This document shows, piece after piece, positions 44,245 through 53,079 of a DNA stretch of 64,000 nt. The stretch spans positions 1-64,000 of the forward strand of contig NZ_BMHD01000001.1 in assembly GCF_014640535.1 (NCBI RefSeq), written 5' to 3'. The DNA comes from Cnuibacter physcomitrellae (GTDB lineage: Bacteria; Actinomycetota; Actinomycetes; Actinomycetales; Microbacteriaceae). Under the pieces are notes generated by a model that worked only from the letters and a program-made list of their open reading frames with translations, was not told where the DNA came from and made no database searches. Both the position numbers and the translations under genes were made by a program. How positions within the stretch are numbered: position 1 is the first letter of the stretch; each line of letters begins with the position of its first letter.

Positions 44245-45309
44245 TCAGCTCAGCACCTTCGACAGGTCGTAGGCGACGGGACGGTCGAGCTGCTCGAAGG
44301 TGCACGACCGCGGCTCCCGATCGGGCCGCCACCGGTCGAACTGCACCGTGTGCCTGAAGCGCATGCCCTCCATCTGGTCGTACCGCACCTCGAGCACCCG
44401 CTCCGGCCGCAGCCGGACGTACGAGACGTCCTTGCTCGCCGAGAAGCGGCTGCGGTCGGTCTCGCCCTTGACGGCCTCGCCCGACTCGTCCCGCTCGACG
44501 TACGGCTCGAGCTCGTCGACCAGCTCCTGCCGTCGCTTGTCGCTGAACGCCGATGCCCCGCCGACGCCCCTCAGCTCCCCGTCGGCGTCGTAGAGCCCGA
44601 GGAGGAGCGAGCCCACCCCCGAGCCGCTCTTGTGCACCCGGTACCCGATCAGCACGACGTCGGCGGTGCGATGGTGCTTCGTCTTCAGCATCACGCGCTT
44701 GCCCGGAGCGTACGGACTGGCGAGCGGCTTCGCGACCACCCCGTCGAGACCGGCGCCCTCGAACTCCACGAGCCACCGCCGCGCGGTCTCGACGTCGTCG
44801 GTGGTGCGCGAGACGTGGAGCGGATGCGTCAGCCTGCTCGAGAGCGACTCGAGGGCCTGCCTGCGCTCCGCGAAGGGGCGGGCGGCCAGATCCTCGTCGC
44901 CGAGGGCGAGGAGGTCGAACGCGACGAAGATCGCCGGGGTCTCGGCCGCCAGCCGGGTGACGCGGCTGGCCGCGGGATGGATGCGCTGCGACAGCGCCTC
45001 CCAGTCGAGCCGCTCCGAGCCGGGTTCGCCGGTGCGGACGACGATCTCTCCGTCGAGGACGCACGCCACGTCGAGCTGCTCGGCGAGCGCGGCGGTCAGC
45101 TCGGGGAAGTACCGGGTCAGCGGCTTCGACCCGCGACTGCCGATCTCGACCCCGCCGGGGTCGCCGCTGCCGTCGACGTACGCGATGCCGCGGAAGCCGT
45201 CCCACTTCGGCTCGTACGAGAGCCCGCCCGCGACGGAGTCCGGCGCGGGCACTCCCTCGACGGCCTTCGCGAGCATGGGGGCCACCTGGTTCGACGCCGA
45301 GACGAGCAT
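44245..45309 (-). CDS. ATP-dependent DNA ligase (LigC type)
   Basis: A 354-residue ligase. Motif I YEPKWDGFRG holds the adenylated Lys near residue 33. Others: DGEIVV (motif III), FVAFDLLAL, EGAGLDGVVAKPLASPYAPGKR (IV/V) and WVLKTK-type KTKHHRTADVV. The C-terminal OB domain is at about 230-354. CAGGAT lies 6 nt before the ATG (leaderless layout). With the adjacent LigD-type polymerase it forms a split LigD-like pair for break repair. The first ATG of the long open frame further upstream is not used; that part is the shadow of the MetY gene. Confidence 0.92.
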   Translation of the reverse strand: MLVSASNQVAPMLAKAVEGVPAPDSVAGGLSYEPKWDGFRGIAYVDGSGDPGGVEIGSRGSKPLTRYFPELTAALAEQLDVACVLDGEIVVRTGEPGSERLDWEALSQRIHPAASRVTRLAAETPAIFVAFDLLALGDEDLAARPFAERRQALESLSSRLTHPLHVSRTTDDVETARRWLVEFEGAGLDGVVAKPLASPYAPGKRVMLKTKHHRTADVVLIGYRVHKSGSGVGSLLLGLYDADGELRGVGGASAFSDKRRQELVDELEPYVERDESGEAVKGETDRSRFSASKDVSYVRLRPERVLEVRYDQMEGMRFRHTVQFDRWRPDREPRSCTFEQLDRPVAYDLSKVLS

Positions 45310-45423
45310 GCTCCGATCCTGGCACGGGGTAACAATCCGTCGCACTCGTGCGGGCAGGTGCGGCACTTTGCGACAGTGGACCGTCGGGACAGCGACGGAG
45401 CAGAGAGCACGGGAGGAGCGGCG

Positions 45424-46734
45424 ATGGCCGACGAGGTGGGATTCGCGACGCAGCAGGTGCACGCCGGCGAGCGGCTGGACGGCGACGCCGGGGCGCGCAT
45501 CACGCCGATCCATCTCACCGCGGGGTTCGTGTTCGACGACTTCGACCAGGCGCGCGACCGCTTCCACGGAGACGTGGAGGGATTCACCTACACGCGCCTG
45601 GGCAACCCCACGACGGCGGCGGTCGAGCGCAAGCTCGCCGCGCTCGAGCACGGGGTCGACGCGATCGCGGTCGCGAGCGGTCAGGCCGCCGTGACGGTGG
45701 CCCTGCTCGCCCTGCTCCGAGCGGGCGACCGCATCCTGGCCTCGCGGAGCATCTACGAGGGATCCCGGGGTCTCTTCCGCGAGAACTTCGCGAACCTCGG
45801 CATCGGCGTCGACTTCGTCGACGATCCGCACGACCTCGCGGAGTGGCGCGCGCGGATCCGCCCGGAGACGCGCGTGCTGTTCGGGGAGTCCATCCCGAAC
45901 CCGAAGAACGACGTGCTCGACATCTCGGGAGTGGCCGACGTCGCCCACGATCACGGCCTCCCGCTCGTCGTCGACTCGACGCTCGCCACGCCCTATCTGG
46001 TGCGGCCGATCGACTTCGGGGCCGATGTCGTCGTCCACTCGACCAGCAAGTTCCTCGCCGGGCACGGGGCGTCGCTCGGCGGTGCCGTCATCGACGGCGG
46101 CCGCCTCGACTGGGCGGCCCGGCCGGAGCTCTTCCCCCAGCTGACCTCGCCGTCGGCCGGACTCGGCGGACGCAGCTACGTCGAGCGCTTCGGCGACCGC
46201 GCCTACGCGGAGTACGCCCGTTCGGTGATCGCGTCCCGCTTCGGGCCCACCCTCTCGCCGCTGCACGCGTTCCTGCTCCAGCAGGGGATCGAGACCCTCT
46301 CCCTCCGCATCGAGCGGCACTCCGAGAACGCGCTCCAGGTGGCGCGGTGGCTCGAGGAGCAGCCCGAGGTGGCGAGCGTCGACTACTCGGGCCTCGAGTC
46401 GAGCCCGTACCACGGCCTCGCCAAGCGCTACCTGCCGCGCGGCCAGGGCTCGGTGTTCGGATTCACCCTCACGGGCGGTGAGCCGGCCGCCCGGGCCGTC
46501 GTCGATGCGGTGACGCTGTTCTCCCGCATGACGCACCTCGGCGACGTGCGGTCCCTCATCCTGCACCCGGCGACGACCACCCACTCGCTGCTCACCGGCG
46601 ACGAGCTGCGGGCGAACGGCATCCATCCGGGCCTGCTCAGGCTCTCGATCGGCATCGAGGACGTCGACGACCTGCTGCGCGACCTGGCACAGGCGCTCGC
46701 GGCGTCCCGCCGCGCCCGGCTCGAGGTGGCGTGA
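45424..46734 (+). CDS. O-acetylhomoserine / O-succinylhomoserine sulfhydrylase-like PLP enzyme
   Basis: A 436-residue Cys/Met metabolism PLP enzyme. Start MADEVGFATQQVHAGERLD, then YTRLGNPTTAAVERKLAALEHG, and the PLP-binding Lys in VVVHSTSKFLAGHGASLGG near residue 208. C-terminal SILHPATTTH and RLSIGIED (seen as LILHPATTTHSLL, LRLSIGIEDVDDL) are MetY-type. GGAGGAG precedes ATG 45424. It overlaps the next gene, an NtaA/SnaA-type monooxygenase, which suggests recovery of sulfur from organosulfur compounds into methionine or homocysteine. Confidence 0.9.
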   Translation: MADEVGFATQQVHAGERLDGDAGARITPIHLTAGFVFDDFDQARDRFHGDVEGFTYTRLGNPTTAAVERKLAALEHGVDAIAVASGQAAVTVALLALLRAGDRILASRSIYEGSRGLFRENFANLGIGVDFVDDPHDLAEWRARIRPETRVLFGESIPNPKNDVLDISGVADVAHDHGLPLVVDSTLATPYLVRPIDFGADVVVHSTSKFLAGHGASLGGAVIDGGRLDWAARPELFPQLTSPSAGLGGRSYVERFGDRAYAEYARSVIASRFGPTLSPLHAFLLQQGIETLSLRIERHSENALQVARWLEEQPEVASVDYSGLESSPYHGLAKRYLPRGQGSVFGFTLTGGEPAARAVVDAVTLFSRMTHLGDVRSLILHPATTTHSLLTGDELRANGIHPGLLRLSIGIEDVDDLLRDLAQALAASRRARLEVA

Positions 46735-48050
46735 TGACGAGACCGCAGCACTTCGGCTGGTTCTTCGCACGCGGCTTCGGCCCCCAGGCGTGGGGCACCC
46801 CGGCGTGGGACTGGGGCTACAGGTGGACGGAACCGCGTCTCTACCAGCACTCGATCCGTGAGCTCGAGCAGGCCGGCCTCGACCTGGTGATCGTCGAGGA
46901 CGCCCTCTCGATCGGCACGCCCGAGACCGTCGACCTCCGGGTGCGCTCGGCGTACGGCGGGCCCAAGCACGATCCGCTCCTGCTCACGCCGTACCTGTTC
47001 GCCGCCACCGAACGGATCGCGGTCGCGCCCACGGTGAACGCCGGCGCGACCCCGCCCTATCTGGCCGCTCGCCAGTTCTCCACGCTGCAGCACCTCAGCT
47101 CGGGGCGGTTCGGCGTGAACGTCGTCACCGACGTGAAGAGCGCTCGGCACTTCGGGCTGGAGGAGATCGCGCACGATGCCGCCTACGACCGCGCCGAGGA
47201 GTGGCTGGCCGCGATCGAGCAGCTCTGGGGCAGCTGGGGCGACGGAGCCTACATCGGCGACGCTGCCACCGGACGGTTCGCGGACGGCAGCCTGATCCGG
47301 GCCACGGAGCATCGTGGCGAGTACTTCGACGTCACCGGTCCGCTGAACGCCCTGCCCGCCGAGGAGTCCCCTCTCATCGTGTCGCCCGGCGGCTCGGGAC
47401 GGGGCCTCGGGTTCGCGGGGGCCCACTCCGACGTGCAGCTGGCGCTCGCCCCGTTGAACCCGGAGAGCGTGCGGGCCTACCGGGAGCGCGTCCGAGGGGC
47501 GGCCGCGGCGGCCGGCCGCGATGCCGACCACATCAAGGTGCTGTTCGTGTTCAAGCCCGAGATCGTCTCCAGCGCCGAGGAGGCGGAGCGGGTGGTCGCC
47601 GCGTCGGCGCATCCGACCGACGAGCAGCTCGCCGCGATCGTCCTCGGGCAGTCGAGCGACCTCGAGACCGACCTCTCGGTGCTTGACCCCGACCGCCCGA
47701 TCGACCCGGCCATCTTCGGACAGCACGTGTCGCAGGGGTCGATCCGGGGCCTTCTCGGCCCGTACGAGTCGTTCGCGGACGCCACCCTGCGCGAGCTCGC
47801 CACGGCGAAGGCGCGGAAGGGCCGGATCTCCGACGGCTCCGGGTTCGTCGGCACCGCGGACGAAGTGGCCGACTTCATCGAGCGGCTGGGCGACGAGGCC
47901 GACAACGACGGGTTCATCTTCTCGGGCGACCTGCATCCGGTGACGATCCACCGCACGCTCGACGAGCTCGTGCCCATCCTGCGTCGTCGGGGAGTCCTGC
48001 GCCGCGACTACCCGTCCGGCGGCGCGCGAGCGGCGCTGCGCGAGTTCTAG
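46734..48050 (+). CDS. NtaA/SnaA/DszA-type FMN-dependent monooxygenase
   Basis: A 438-residue LLM enzyme of the NtaA/SnaA/SoxA group: HFGWFFARGFGPQAWG, LAARQFSTLQHLSSGRFGVNVVTDV, AHDAAYDRAEEWLAAIEQLW, RGEYFDVTGPLN and SPLIVSPGGSGRGLGFAGAHSDVQLA, all typical. Family members oxidise nitrilotriacetate, alkanesulfonates, dibenzothiophene sulfone or similar using FMNH2 from a separate reductase, which is not in this locus. ATG 46734 overlaps the MetY stop; GTG 46731 is possible. Coupling to MetY points to a sulfur compound as substrate. Confidence 0.88.
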   Translation: MTRPQHFGWFFARGFGPQAWGTPAWDWGYRWTEPRLYQHSIRELEQAGLDLVIVEDALSIGTPETVDLRVRSAYGGPKHDPLLLTPYLFAATERIAVAPTVNAGATPPYLAARQFSTLQHLSSGRFGVNVVTDVKSARHFGLEEIAHDAAYDRAEEWLAAIEQLWGSWGDGAYIGDAATGRFADGSLIRATEHRGEYFDVTGPLNALPAEESPLIVSPGGSGRGLGFAGAHSDVQLALAPLNPESVRAYRERVRGAAAAAGRDADHIKVLFVFKPEIVSSAEEAERVVAASAHPTDEQLAAIVLGQSSDLETDLSVLDPDRPIDPAIFGQHVSQGSIRGLLGPYESFADATLRELATAKARKGRISDGSGFVGTADEVADFIERLGDEADNDGFIFSGDLHPVTIHRTLDELVPILRRRGVLRRDYPSGGARAALREF

Positions 48051-48055
48051 ACGGC

Positions 48056-48517
48056 TCAGAGCAAGGGGAGCCGGCCGACGATCTTGTCGACCCGGTTCTT
48101 CGGCCCGACCACGCTGACCGCGTAGTACTCGAGGTCGGCCGCGTGCGACTCCGACATCCCGGACAGCCATTCGTCGTACACCCGGGTCGACTGGGCGAGC
48201 TCGGTCATGCCGGCCACGAAGACCCCGTCGGAGGCGTCGGCCTTCGTCCGGATCATGGCGAGGGTGTCGGCGTCGGCGGCCAGCACGCTGCATCCCGCCC
48301 ACGGCAGGCCCGGGTGCGTGGAGCCGTCGGCGTCCACCGCGTCGGGGCCGAGGAGGCCGCCGACCTCGCGGGCCGTCACCGCCGCGACGCAGATCGCGGC
48401 GTTCGCCGCGCGCCCGGCGGGCAGGGCCGACGACACCACGACGACCCACTTGAGGCGGGCCGACCGGGTGGGGGCGGCGGTGTCGATCTCCTCGGGCGAG
48501 AAGCCGATCGTGCTCAT
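48056..48517 (-). CDS. DUF2000 family protein
   Basis: A 153-residue protein. LKWVVVVSSALPAGRAANAAICVAAVTAREVGGLLGPDAVDADGSTHPGLPWAGCSVLAA matches the DUF2000 pattern (IVVD-LP-G-AANAA, GPDV-D-G--HPGI). The biochemical role is unknown. ATG 48517 has GGAAGG 6 nt upstream; ATG 48523 is less well spaced. Divergent from an Lrp/AsnC regulator, an arrangement often seen for DUF2000 genes, so that regulator probably controls it. Confidence 0.85.
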   Translation of the reverse strand: MSTIGFSPEEIDTAAPTRSARLKWVVVVSSALPAGRAANAAICVAAVTAREVGGLLGPDAVDADGSTHPGLPWAGCSVLAADADTLAMIRTKADASDGVFVAGMTELAQSTRVYDEWLSGMSESHAADLEYYAVSVVGPKNRVDKIVGRLPLL

Positions 48518-48606
48518 GGTCATCCTTCCGTCGATGCGATGAGAGACTAGGCAGACCGGCGGGGGTTCATCAAACCGTCCGCACTTAATCCGGGAGGAAG
48601 GCCGAT

Positions 48607-49101
48607 ATGCCTGACATCGACGAGGTTGACCTCGCCATCCTCCGCCTTCTCAGGTCGGATGCACGGATGACCAACCGCGAGGTCGCCGCCCGAGCCGGGG
48701 TGTCGCCCACCACCGCTCTCGACCGCACCCGCGCGCTCCGGGAGCGGGGCATCATCCGCGGCGCGATCCTCGAGGTCGACCTGGCCGCCGTGGGGCGGGG
48801 CGTGCAGGCGCTCATCGCCGTGCGCATCCGCCCGCCGTCGAGGCGCAACATCGAGTCGTTCCGGGACTGGGCGGCGACGCTCCCCGACGTGGTCGGCGTC
48901 TTCGTGACGTCGGGGGCGGAGGACTTCATCGTGCATGTGGCGGTGCCCGACAACGACAGCCTGTACGCGTTCGTCATCGACCGCCTCACCGAGCGCCCCG
49001 AGGTGGCCGACGTGCGGACGTCGGTGGTCTACGAGCACCTCGCGAACCGCGAGATCGAGCCGGTGGTCTCGGAGACGGTCAGGTCTCGACGACGGGGGTG
49101 A
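48607..49101 (+). CDS. Lrp/AsnC family transcriptional regulator
   Basis: A 164-residue regulator: helix-turn-helix VDLAILRLLRSDARMTNREVAARAGVSPTTALDRTRALRERGIIRG at 5-52, then the RAM effector domain (about 65-140, VGVFVTSGAEDFIVHVAVPDNDSL). GGGAGGAAGGCCGAT precedes the ATG. It probably senses an amino acid and controls the divergent DUF2000 gene. Its 3' end overlaps the convergent nnrE gene by 23 bp. Confidence 0.92.
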   Translation: MPDIDEVDLAILRLLRSDARMTNREVAARAGVSPTTALDRTRALRERGIIRGAILEVDLAAVGRGVQALIAVRIRPPSRRNIESFRDWAATLPDVVGVFVTSGAEDFIVHVAVPDNDSLYAFVIDRLTERPEVADVRTSVVYEHLANREIEPVVSETVRSRRRG

Positions 49102-49783
49102 GCGCCTCGAGGTCCTCCTCGATGCCGATCGGGACGACCTCGATCCGCCCGGCCAGACGCGCCCCCGTGCCCTGGAGCAGGCCCGCCTTGGCGCCGCCGA
49201 AGGTCACGGTGAGGTCGGCCGGGAGGACGGCGTCGTCGGCGGCTCCGGTGTCCGGATGCACACCGCTCGGCAGATCGACCGCGACGACGGCGGCACCCGA
49301 TCCGGCCCAGCGCGGCTCGGACAGCAGAGCGACCACCACGGCGCGGCCCAGGCCGCGCAGTGACGGGTCGGCCGACGTGCCGGTGCCGATGATCCCGTCG
49401 ACCACGGCGTCCGACCGGATCGCGGCCTCGACCGCCCGTCGGACGAGGTCCTCGTCCGACCCGCTCGTCCTGTCGAGGACGGTCGCTCCCGCGACCTCGG
49501 CGGCCGTGCGCCCGCCCTCGTGCAAACGGCTGCCGACCGGCACGACCGTCACGGAGGAGCCGCGGGCGGCGAGCGCGGCCGCCGCGTAGAGGGCATCGCC
49601 GCCGTTGTCGCCCGACCCGGCGAGGACGCAGACGTGCGAGGTGCGGAGCGGGCGACCCGGCCGGGTGACGAGCCCTTCGACGGCGTCGGCCAGCCCCTCC
49701 GCGGCCCGGGCCATCAGCGGCTCGCCGGCCTCGAGATGGGCACGCTCCGCGCCCCTGATCTGCTCCGCGCTGTATCCGCGCAC
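49079..49783 (-). CDS. nnrE: NAD(P)H-hydrate epimerase
   Basis: A 234-residue YjeF_N-domain protein that interconverts R and S forms of damaged NAD(P)HX. Seen: RGYSAEQIRGAERAHLEAGEPLMARAAEGLA, CVLAGSGDNGGDALYAAAALAARG with the NGGD signature, the metal and catalytic region AVVDGIIGTGTSADPSLRGLG, and VAVDLPSGVHPDTG. The C-terminal dehydratase domain (NnrD) of bifunctional proteins is absent, so NnrD must be elsewhere. GTG 49783 gives the usual N-terminus; ATG 49828 would add 15 residues. It ends convergent with and overlapping the Lrp gene. Confidence 0.9.
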   Translation of the reverse strand: MRGYSAEQIRGAERAHLEAGEPLMARAAEGLADAVEGLVTRPGRPLRTSHVCVLAGSGDNGGDALYAAAALAARGSSVTVVPVGSRLHEGGRTAAEVAGATVLDRTSGSDEDLVRRAVEAAIRSDAVVDGIIGTGTSADPSLRGLGRAVVVALLSEPRWAGSGAAVVAVDLPSGVHPDTGAADDAVLPADLTVTFGGAKAGLLQGTGARLAGRIEVVPIGIEEDLEALTPVVET

Positions 49784-50027
49784 GTGTCCGACTCCCCTCG
49801 CCAGGAACCTCCCAGACAGGGGAAACATACTTGATGGTGCAACTGATCGCCGGGCACGCCACGGGCTCCCGGCTCGAGAGAAGCCGTGACGGCTTCACGA
49901 CCCGACATCGACCGTCACCGCACCCGACGCAGCGGCCCCGCCCTCGTCGACCGCCTCGCGCGCCCCCATCGCGGCGTGCCCACGCAGGTCAGGGTGCCCC
50001 CCTCGACGGCGTGATCACTGAGGAACG

Positions 50028-50888
50028 ATGCACCACACCCGACTCGACCCGTCCACCCTGCCCGCCCTGAACCGCGCCGACGCACGCCGTCACAGGCGTC
50101 GCCGCAGGCAGACCCTCACGGCCGCCGTCACCGGCGTCGCCGGTGCCGCGCTCCTGGTCACAGTGGCGTCCCTCGTCCATCCCGTGTCCGCTCAGGCGCG
50201 CGGCGGCGAGGTCGTGACGACCAACGCGTCGACCGCGACGGTCGGCACGCAGATTTACACGACCCCGGATGTGGGCCCGACTGTCGACCTCTCGGCGAAG
50301 GCCAAGGAGACGGCCGACGCCCGCGCCTCCCTGGCGGTCGACCGCGGCACCTCCGTCCTCGCCAGCGTGACCGGCAAGGTCGACACCGCCCCTCTCGTCG
50401 CGTCGATCAACGCGCTCTCGAGCTACCAGTACCTCGACGCCACCACCGTGAACACGCTCGCGACGACGGCCCTGGCCACGACCGCCGCCGCCCAGTCGGG
50501 CGCGCAGGCCGCGGACCAGGCCGCGGCTCAGGCCGCCGCCGACGCCGCAGCCGCCGCCGAGGCGCTCGCCCTCGCGAACACGCCCGACGGCGCGAAGGAG
50601 ACGGCCCGTGAGCTGGCCGCCTCCACCTACGGCTGGGGCGACTCGCAGTTCCAGTGCCTGGTGAACCTGTGGCAGAAGGAGTCGGGCTGGAACTACCAGG
50701 CCGAGAACGCCTCGAGCGGAGCCGCGGGCATCCCGCAGTCCCTGCCGGGGAGCAAGATGGCCTCCTTCGGCGACGACTGGCAGACCAACGCCTCGACTCA
50801 GATCGCCTGGGGCCTGGACTACATCTCCCGCGGCTACGGGACCCCGTGCGCCGCGTGGTCGCACTCGCAGTCCGTCAACTGGTACTGA
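50028..50888 (+). CDS. Secreted transglycosylase-like protein
   Basis: A 286-residue exported protein. Basic N-terminus RRHRRRRRQ, then the hydrophobic segment LTAAVTGVAGAALLVTVASLV (about 29-50) as signal or anchor. An Ala-rich coiled or extended middle (about 145-195) follows. The C-terminal 85 residues match aggregation-promoting-factor / lysozyme-like domains: AASTYGWGDSQFQCLVNLWQKESGWNYQAENASSGAAGIPQSLPGSKMASFGDDWQTN, with the catalytic Glu in QKESGW. It likely cuts or remodels peptidoglycan. GAGGAACG precedes ATG 50028. The 245-bp gap before it holds no supported gene. Confidence 0.88.
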   Translation: MHHTRLDPSTLPALNRADARRHRRRRRQTLTAAVTGVAGAALLVTVASLVHPVSAQARGGEVVTTNASTATVGTQIYTTPDVGPTVDLSAKAKETADARASLAVDRGTSVLASVTGKVDTAPLVASINALSSYQYLDATTVNTLATTALATTAAAQSGAQAADQAAAQAAADAAAAAEALALANTPDGAKETARELAASTYGWGDSQFQCLVNLWQKESGWNYQAENASSGAAGIPQSLPGSKMASFGDDWQTNASTQIAWGLDYISRGYGTPCAAWSHSQSVNWY

Positions 50889-50961
50889 TCCAGCCTGGGT
50901 CGCGCCGGACCGCGCCGGCGCCGAGTGGTGCCCGAGCCCGGACACGGGCCACGATGGGGGA

Positions 50962-51447
50962 GTGACCTCCCCCGTCGTGCTCCGCATCCGGACCGCCGTC
51001 GCCTGGTTCTCGCGGACGCGGTTCTTCCGCCGCGTGGGGCCCCACGTGATGCCCCCGCTCGAGCGCGGGATGGCGTGGCTGACCCGGGGCAGGGTGCAGA
51101 TGAGCGGCCTGCTCGTCCCGTCGCTCGTGCTGCACACGGTCGGCGCCCGCTCGGGGCAGCAGCGCGACGCGACGCTGATGTACGTGCCCGAGCCCGGTGG
51201 CACGATGCTCGTCACCGGCAGCAACTTCGCGGCGGCCGGACATCCCGCGTGGAGCGGCAACCTGCTGGCGCACCCGGACGCGGCGGTGAGCGTCCGCGGG
51301 CGCCGCATCCCGGTGCGCGCCGCTCTCGTGCCCGACGACGAGCGCGAGGCCACCTGGCGGTACATCGAGCGGCAGTGGCCGGGCTATCGCGGGTACGAGA
51401 CGTCGTCCGGACGCACGTTGCGGATGTTCCGTCTGACGCCGCGCTGA
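50962..51447 (+). CDS. Deazaflavin (F420)-dependent nitroreductase family protein
   Basis: A 161-residue Ddn-like split-beta-barrel protein. LVLHTVGARSGQQRDATLMYVPEPGGTMLVTGSNFAAAGHPAWSGNLLAHPDAAVSVRGRRIPVRAAL is the family signature for F420 binding. CACGAT lies 6 nt before the GTG, a leaderless layout. Reduces or oxidises quinones or nitro compounds in relatives; the present substrate is unknown. The presence of mycofactocin genes 8 kb away also fits an actinobacterial redox-cofactor repertoire. Confidence 0.88.
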   Translation: MTSPVVLRIRTAVAWFSRTRFFRRVGPHVMPPLERGMAWLTRGRVQMSGLLVPSLVLHTVGARSGQQRDATLMYVPEPGGTMLVTGSNFAAAGHPAWSGNLLAHPDAAVSVRGRRIPVRAALVPDDEREATWRYIERQWPGYRGYETSSGRTLRMFRLTPR

Positions 51448-51465
51448 GCCCGCTACGCTGGAGAC

Positions 51466-52632
51466 GTGGTCGGGGAGAGCGAGCTGGAGCGTGTCGCCGC
51501 AGTGAGGCGGCTGGAGATCATCGGCTCCCCACCGGAGGAGCGCTTCGACCGGATCACCCGCCTGGCGCGCGAGATCTTCGACATGCCCGTCGCCGAGATC
51601 AACTTCCTCGACGAGGACACGCAGTTCACGAAGTCCCCGTACTACCCGGACGCCACGCAGTACACCCCGAGACCTGAGTCGTTCTGCGACGTGACCGTGC
51701 AGCAGCCCGACCTGATCGTGGTCCCCGACGCCACGAAGGACGACAGGTTCTCCTCGCGCACCACCGTGACCGGCCCCCGGCACATCCGCTTCTACGCCGG
51801 TCGGCCGATCTCCGTCGACTCGTCGGCCCGGGTGGGCACGCTGTGCCTGGTCGACACCAGACCGCGGGAGTTCACCGCCGAGCAGCAGCGCGTCCTCGAC
51901 GAGATGGGATCGTGGGTCGAGCGGGAGCTGCGTGCCACGGCGGAGCTCGACCGTGCCGTGCTCGTGCAGCGCGCTCTGCTGCCCGGGGAGGAGCGGGAGT
52001 GGCCGGGCTACGACCTGGCCGCCGTGAACCTGCCCTCGCTCGGGGTCGGGGGCGACTTCTACACCTGGCGGAGCGACGACCACCGCCTCGACTTCCTCAT
52101 AGCGGACGTCATGGGGAAGGGAGCGGCCGGGGCCATCATGGCCGCGACCGTGCGGGCGACCGCGATCGCGGTGGGCGACGCGCCCCCTGCCGAGCTGCTG
52201 GCCGCCGTCGACTCTCAGCTCGCCGGCGACTTCGACCGCACCGGGACCTTCGCCACGGCGGTGGCGGGGCGACTCGACCTGTCGAGCGGCGTGCTCACCT
52301 ACGCCGATGCCGGTCACGGCCTCTCGGCGATCGTGCGGGCCGGGGGCACGGAGCGGCTGGCCGCGACCGGGCTGCCGCTCGGCATCTCCATCGGCGGCGG
52401 CTGGCGCACCGAGTCCGTCGAGCTGGCACCGGGCGATACCCTCGTCTCGGTCACCGACGGCGCCCTCGAGATCGGCGACGGCACGCTCGGTGCGCTCGAC
52501 GACGTGCTGGCTCTGGTGAGCTCGGCCCCGGGGGCGAGCGACGCCGCAGGGCAGCTGGTGGCTCGTGTGCAGGAGGCCCGGTCGGTCGATGACGATGTGA
52601 CCGCCCTCGTGCTCCGACGCCGCGTCGTCTGA
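51466..52632 (+). CDS. GAF-domain PP2C-type (SpoIIE/RsbU-like) serine phosphatase
   Basis: A 388-residue signalling phosphatase. An N-terminal GAF sensor (about 12-155, RLEIIGSPPEERFDRITRLAREIFDMPVAEINFLDED) and a C-terminal PP2C domain with metal Asp residues in LGVGGDFYTWR, LIADVMGKGAAGAIMAA, TYADAGHGLSAIV and SVTDGALEIGDG. TACGCT is 6 nt before the GTG (leaderless layout). By family it dephosphorylates an anti-anti-sigma STAS protein. A matching RsbW-type kinase and STAS protein are encoded convergently right behind it, so the three form one partner-switching module. Confidence 0.92.
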   Translation: MVGESELERVAAVRRLEIIGSPPEERFDRITRLAREIFDMPVAEINFLDEDTQFTKSPYYPDATQYTPRPESFCDVTVQQPDLIVVPDATKDDRFSSRTTVTGPRHIRFYAGRPISVDSSARVGTLCLVDTRPREFTAEQQRVLDEMGSWVERELRATAELDRAVLVQRALLPGEEREWPGYDLAAVNLPSLGVGGDFYTWRSDDHRLDFLIADVMGKGAAGAIMAATVRATAIAVGDAPPAELLAAVDSQLAGDFDRTGTFATAVAGRLDLSSGVLTYADAGHGLSAIVRAGGTERLAATGLPLGISIGGGWRTESVELAPGDTLVSVTDGALEIGDGTLGALDDVLALVSSAPGASDAAGQLVARVQEARSVDDDVTALVLRRRVV

Positions 52633-52665
52633 CCGCGCGGCGGCGGCGCCGCGGAGCAAGGTCCC

Positions 52666-53079
52666 TCAGCCTGCCGGGGTGATCGCCTTCGTGATCGTCC
52701 ACACGTTGCGGGCGTCGATCCGCTCGAAGGTGAGGTCGTCGACGAGCGCCTCGACCATCGGCAGGCCGCGACCGGACTCCGCGAACGCATCGGGCATCTC
52801 GCCGACCACGAGCGAGACGCGACCCTTCTCGGCGGTGTCGGAGAGCGTGGCCGTGATCCGCCCGCCCACGGTCGAGAGCGTGAGCACGCACGTCACCCCC
52901 TGGCCCTCGCCCGCGTGCTGGATCACGTTCGACGCCAGCTCGATCAGCGCGGTCTCGAACGCCATGCGATCCCTGTCGCCCACATGGGGCGACGCGGCCC
53001 AGACGCGCTCGACGAAGTCCTGCACGCCGTCCACGTCGTCGGGCGGCGAGGTGAACTCGAGATCGTAGCGGTCAGTCAC
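52666..53079 (-). CDS. RsbW-type anti-sigma factor / serine kinase
   Basis: A 137-residue GHKL ATP-binding protein. N box AFETALIELASNVIQHAGEGQG, G1 box LSDTAEKG and G2 box ESGRGLPMVEALVDD are present. It would phosphorylate the STAS protein encoded directly upstream and bind a sigma factor. GTG 53079 overlaps the STAS stop by 8 bp (GTGACTGA). It faces the PP2C phosphatase gene. Confidence 0.9.
   Translation of the reverse strand: MTDRYDLEFTSPPDDVDGVQDFVERVWAASPHVGDRDRMAFETALIELASNVIQHAGEGQGVTCVLTLSTVGGRITATLSDTAEKGRVSLVVGEMPDAFAESGRGLPMVEALVDDLTFERIDARNVWTITKAITPAG

Noticed and set aside
44245-46770. A single 841-residue protein on the minus strand including the ligase
   Set aside because: The upstream half is antisense to the MetY-like gene. 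The ligase starts at 45309 with motif I close to its N-terminus.
49831-50027. Possible c-di-AMP (ydaO-type) riboswitch before the secreted transglycosylase-like gene
   Set aside because: Actinobacterial muralytic genes often have this riboswitch, but the conserved ydaO core sequences are not recognisable here.
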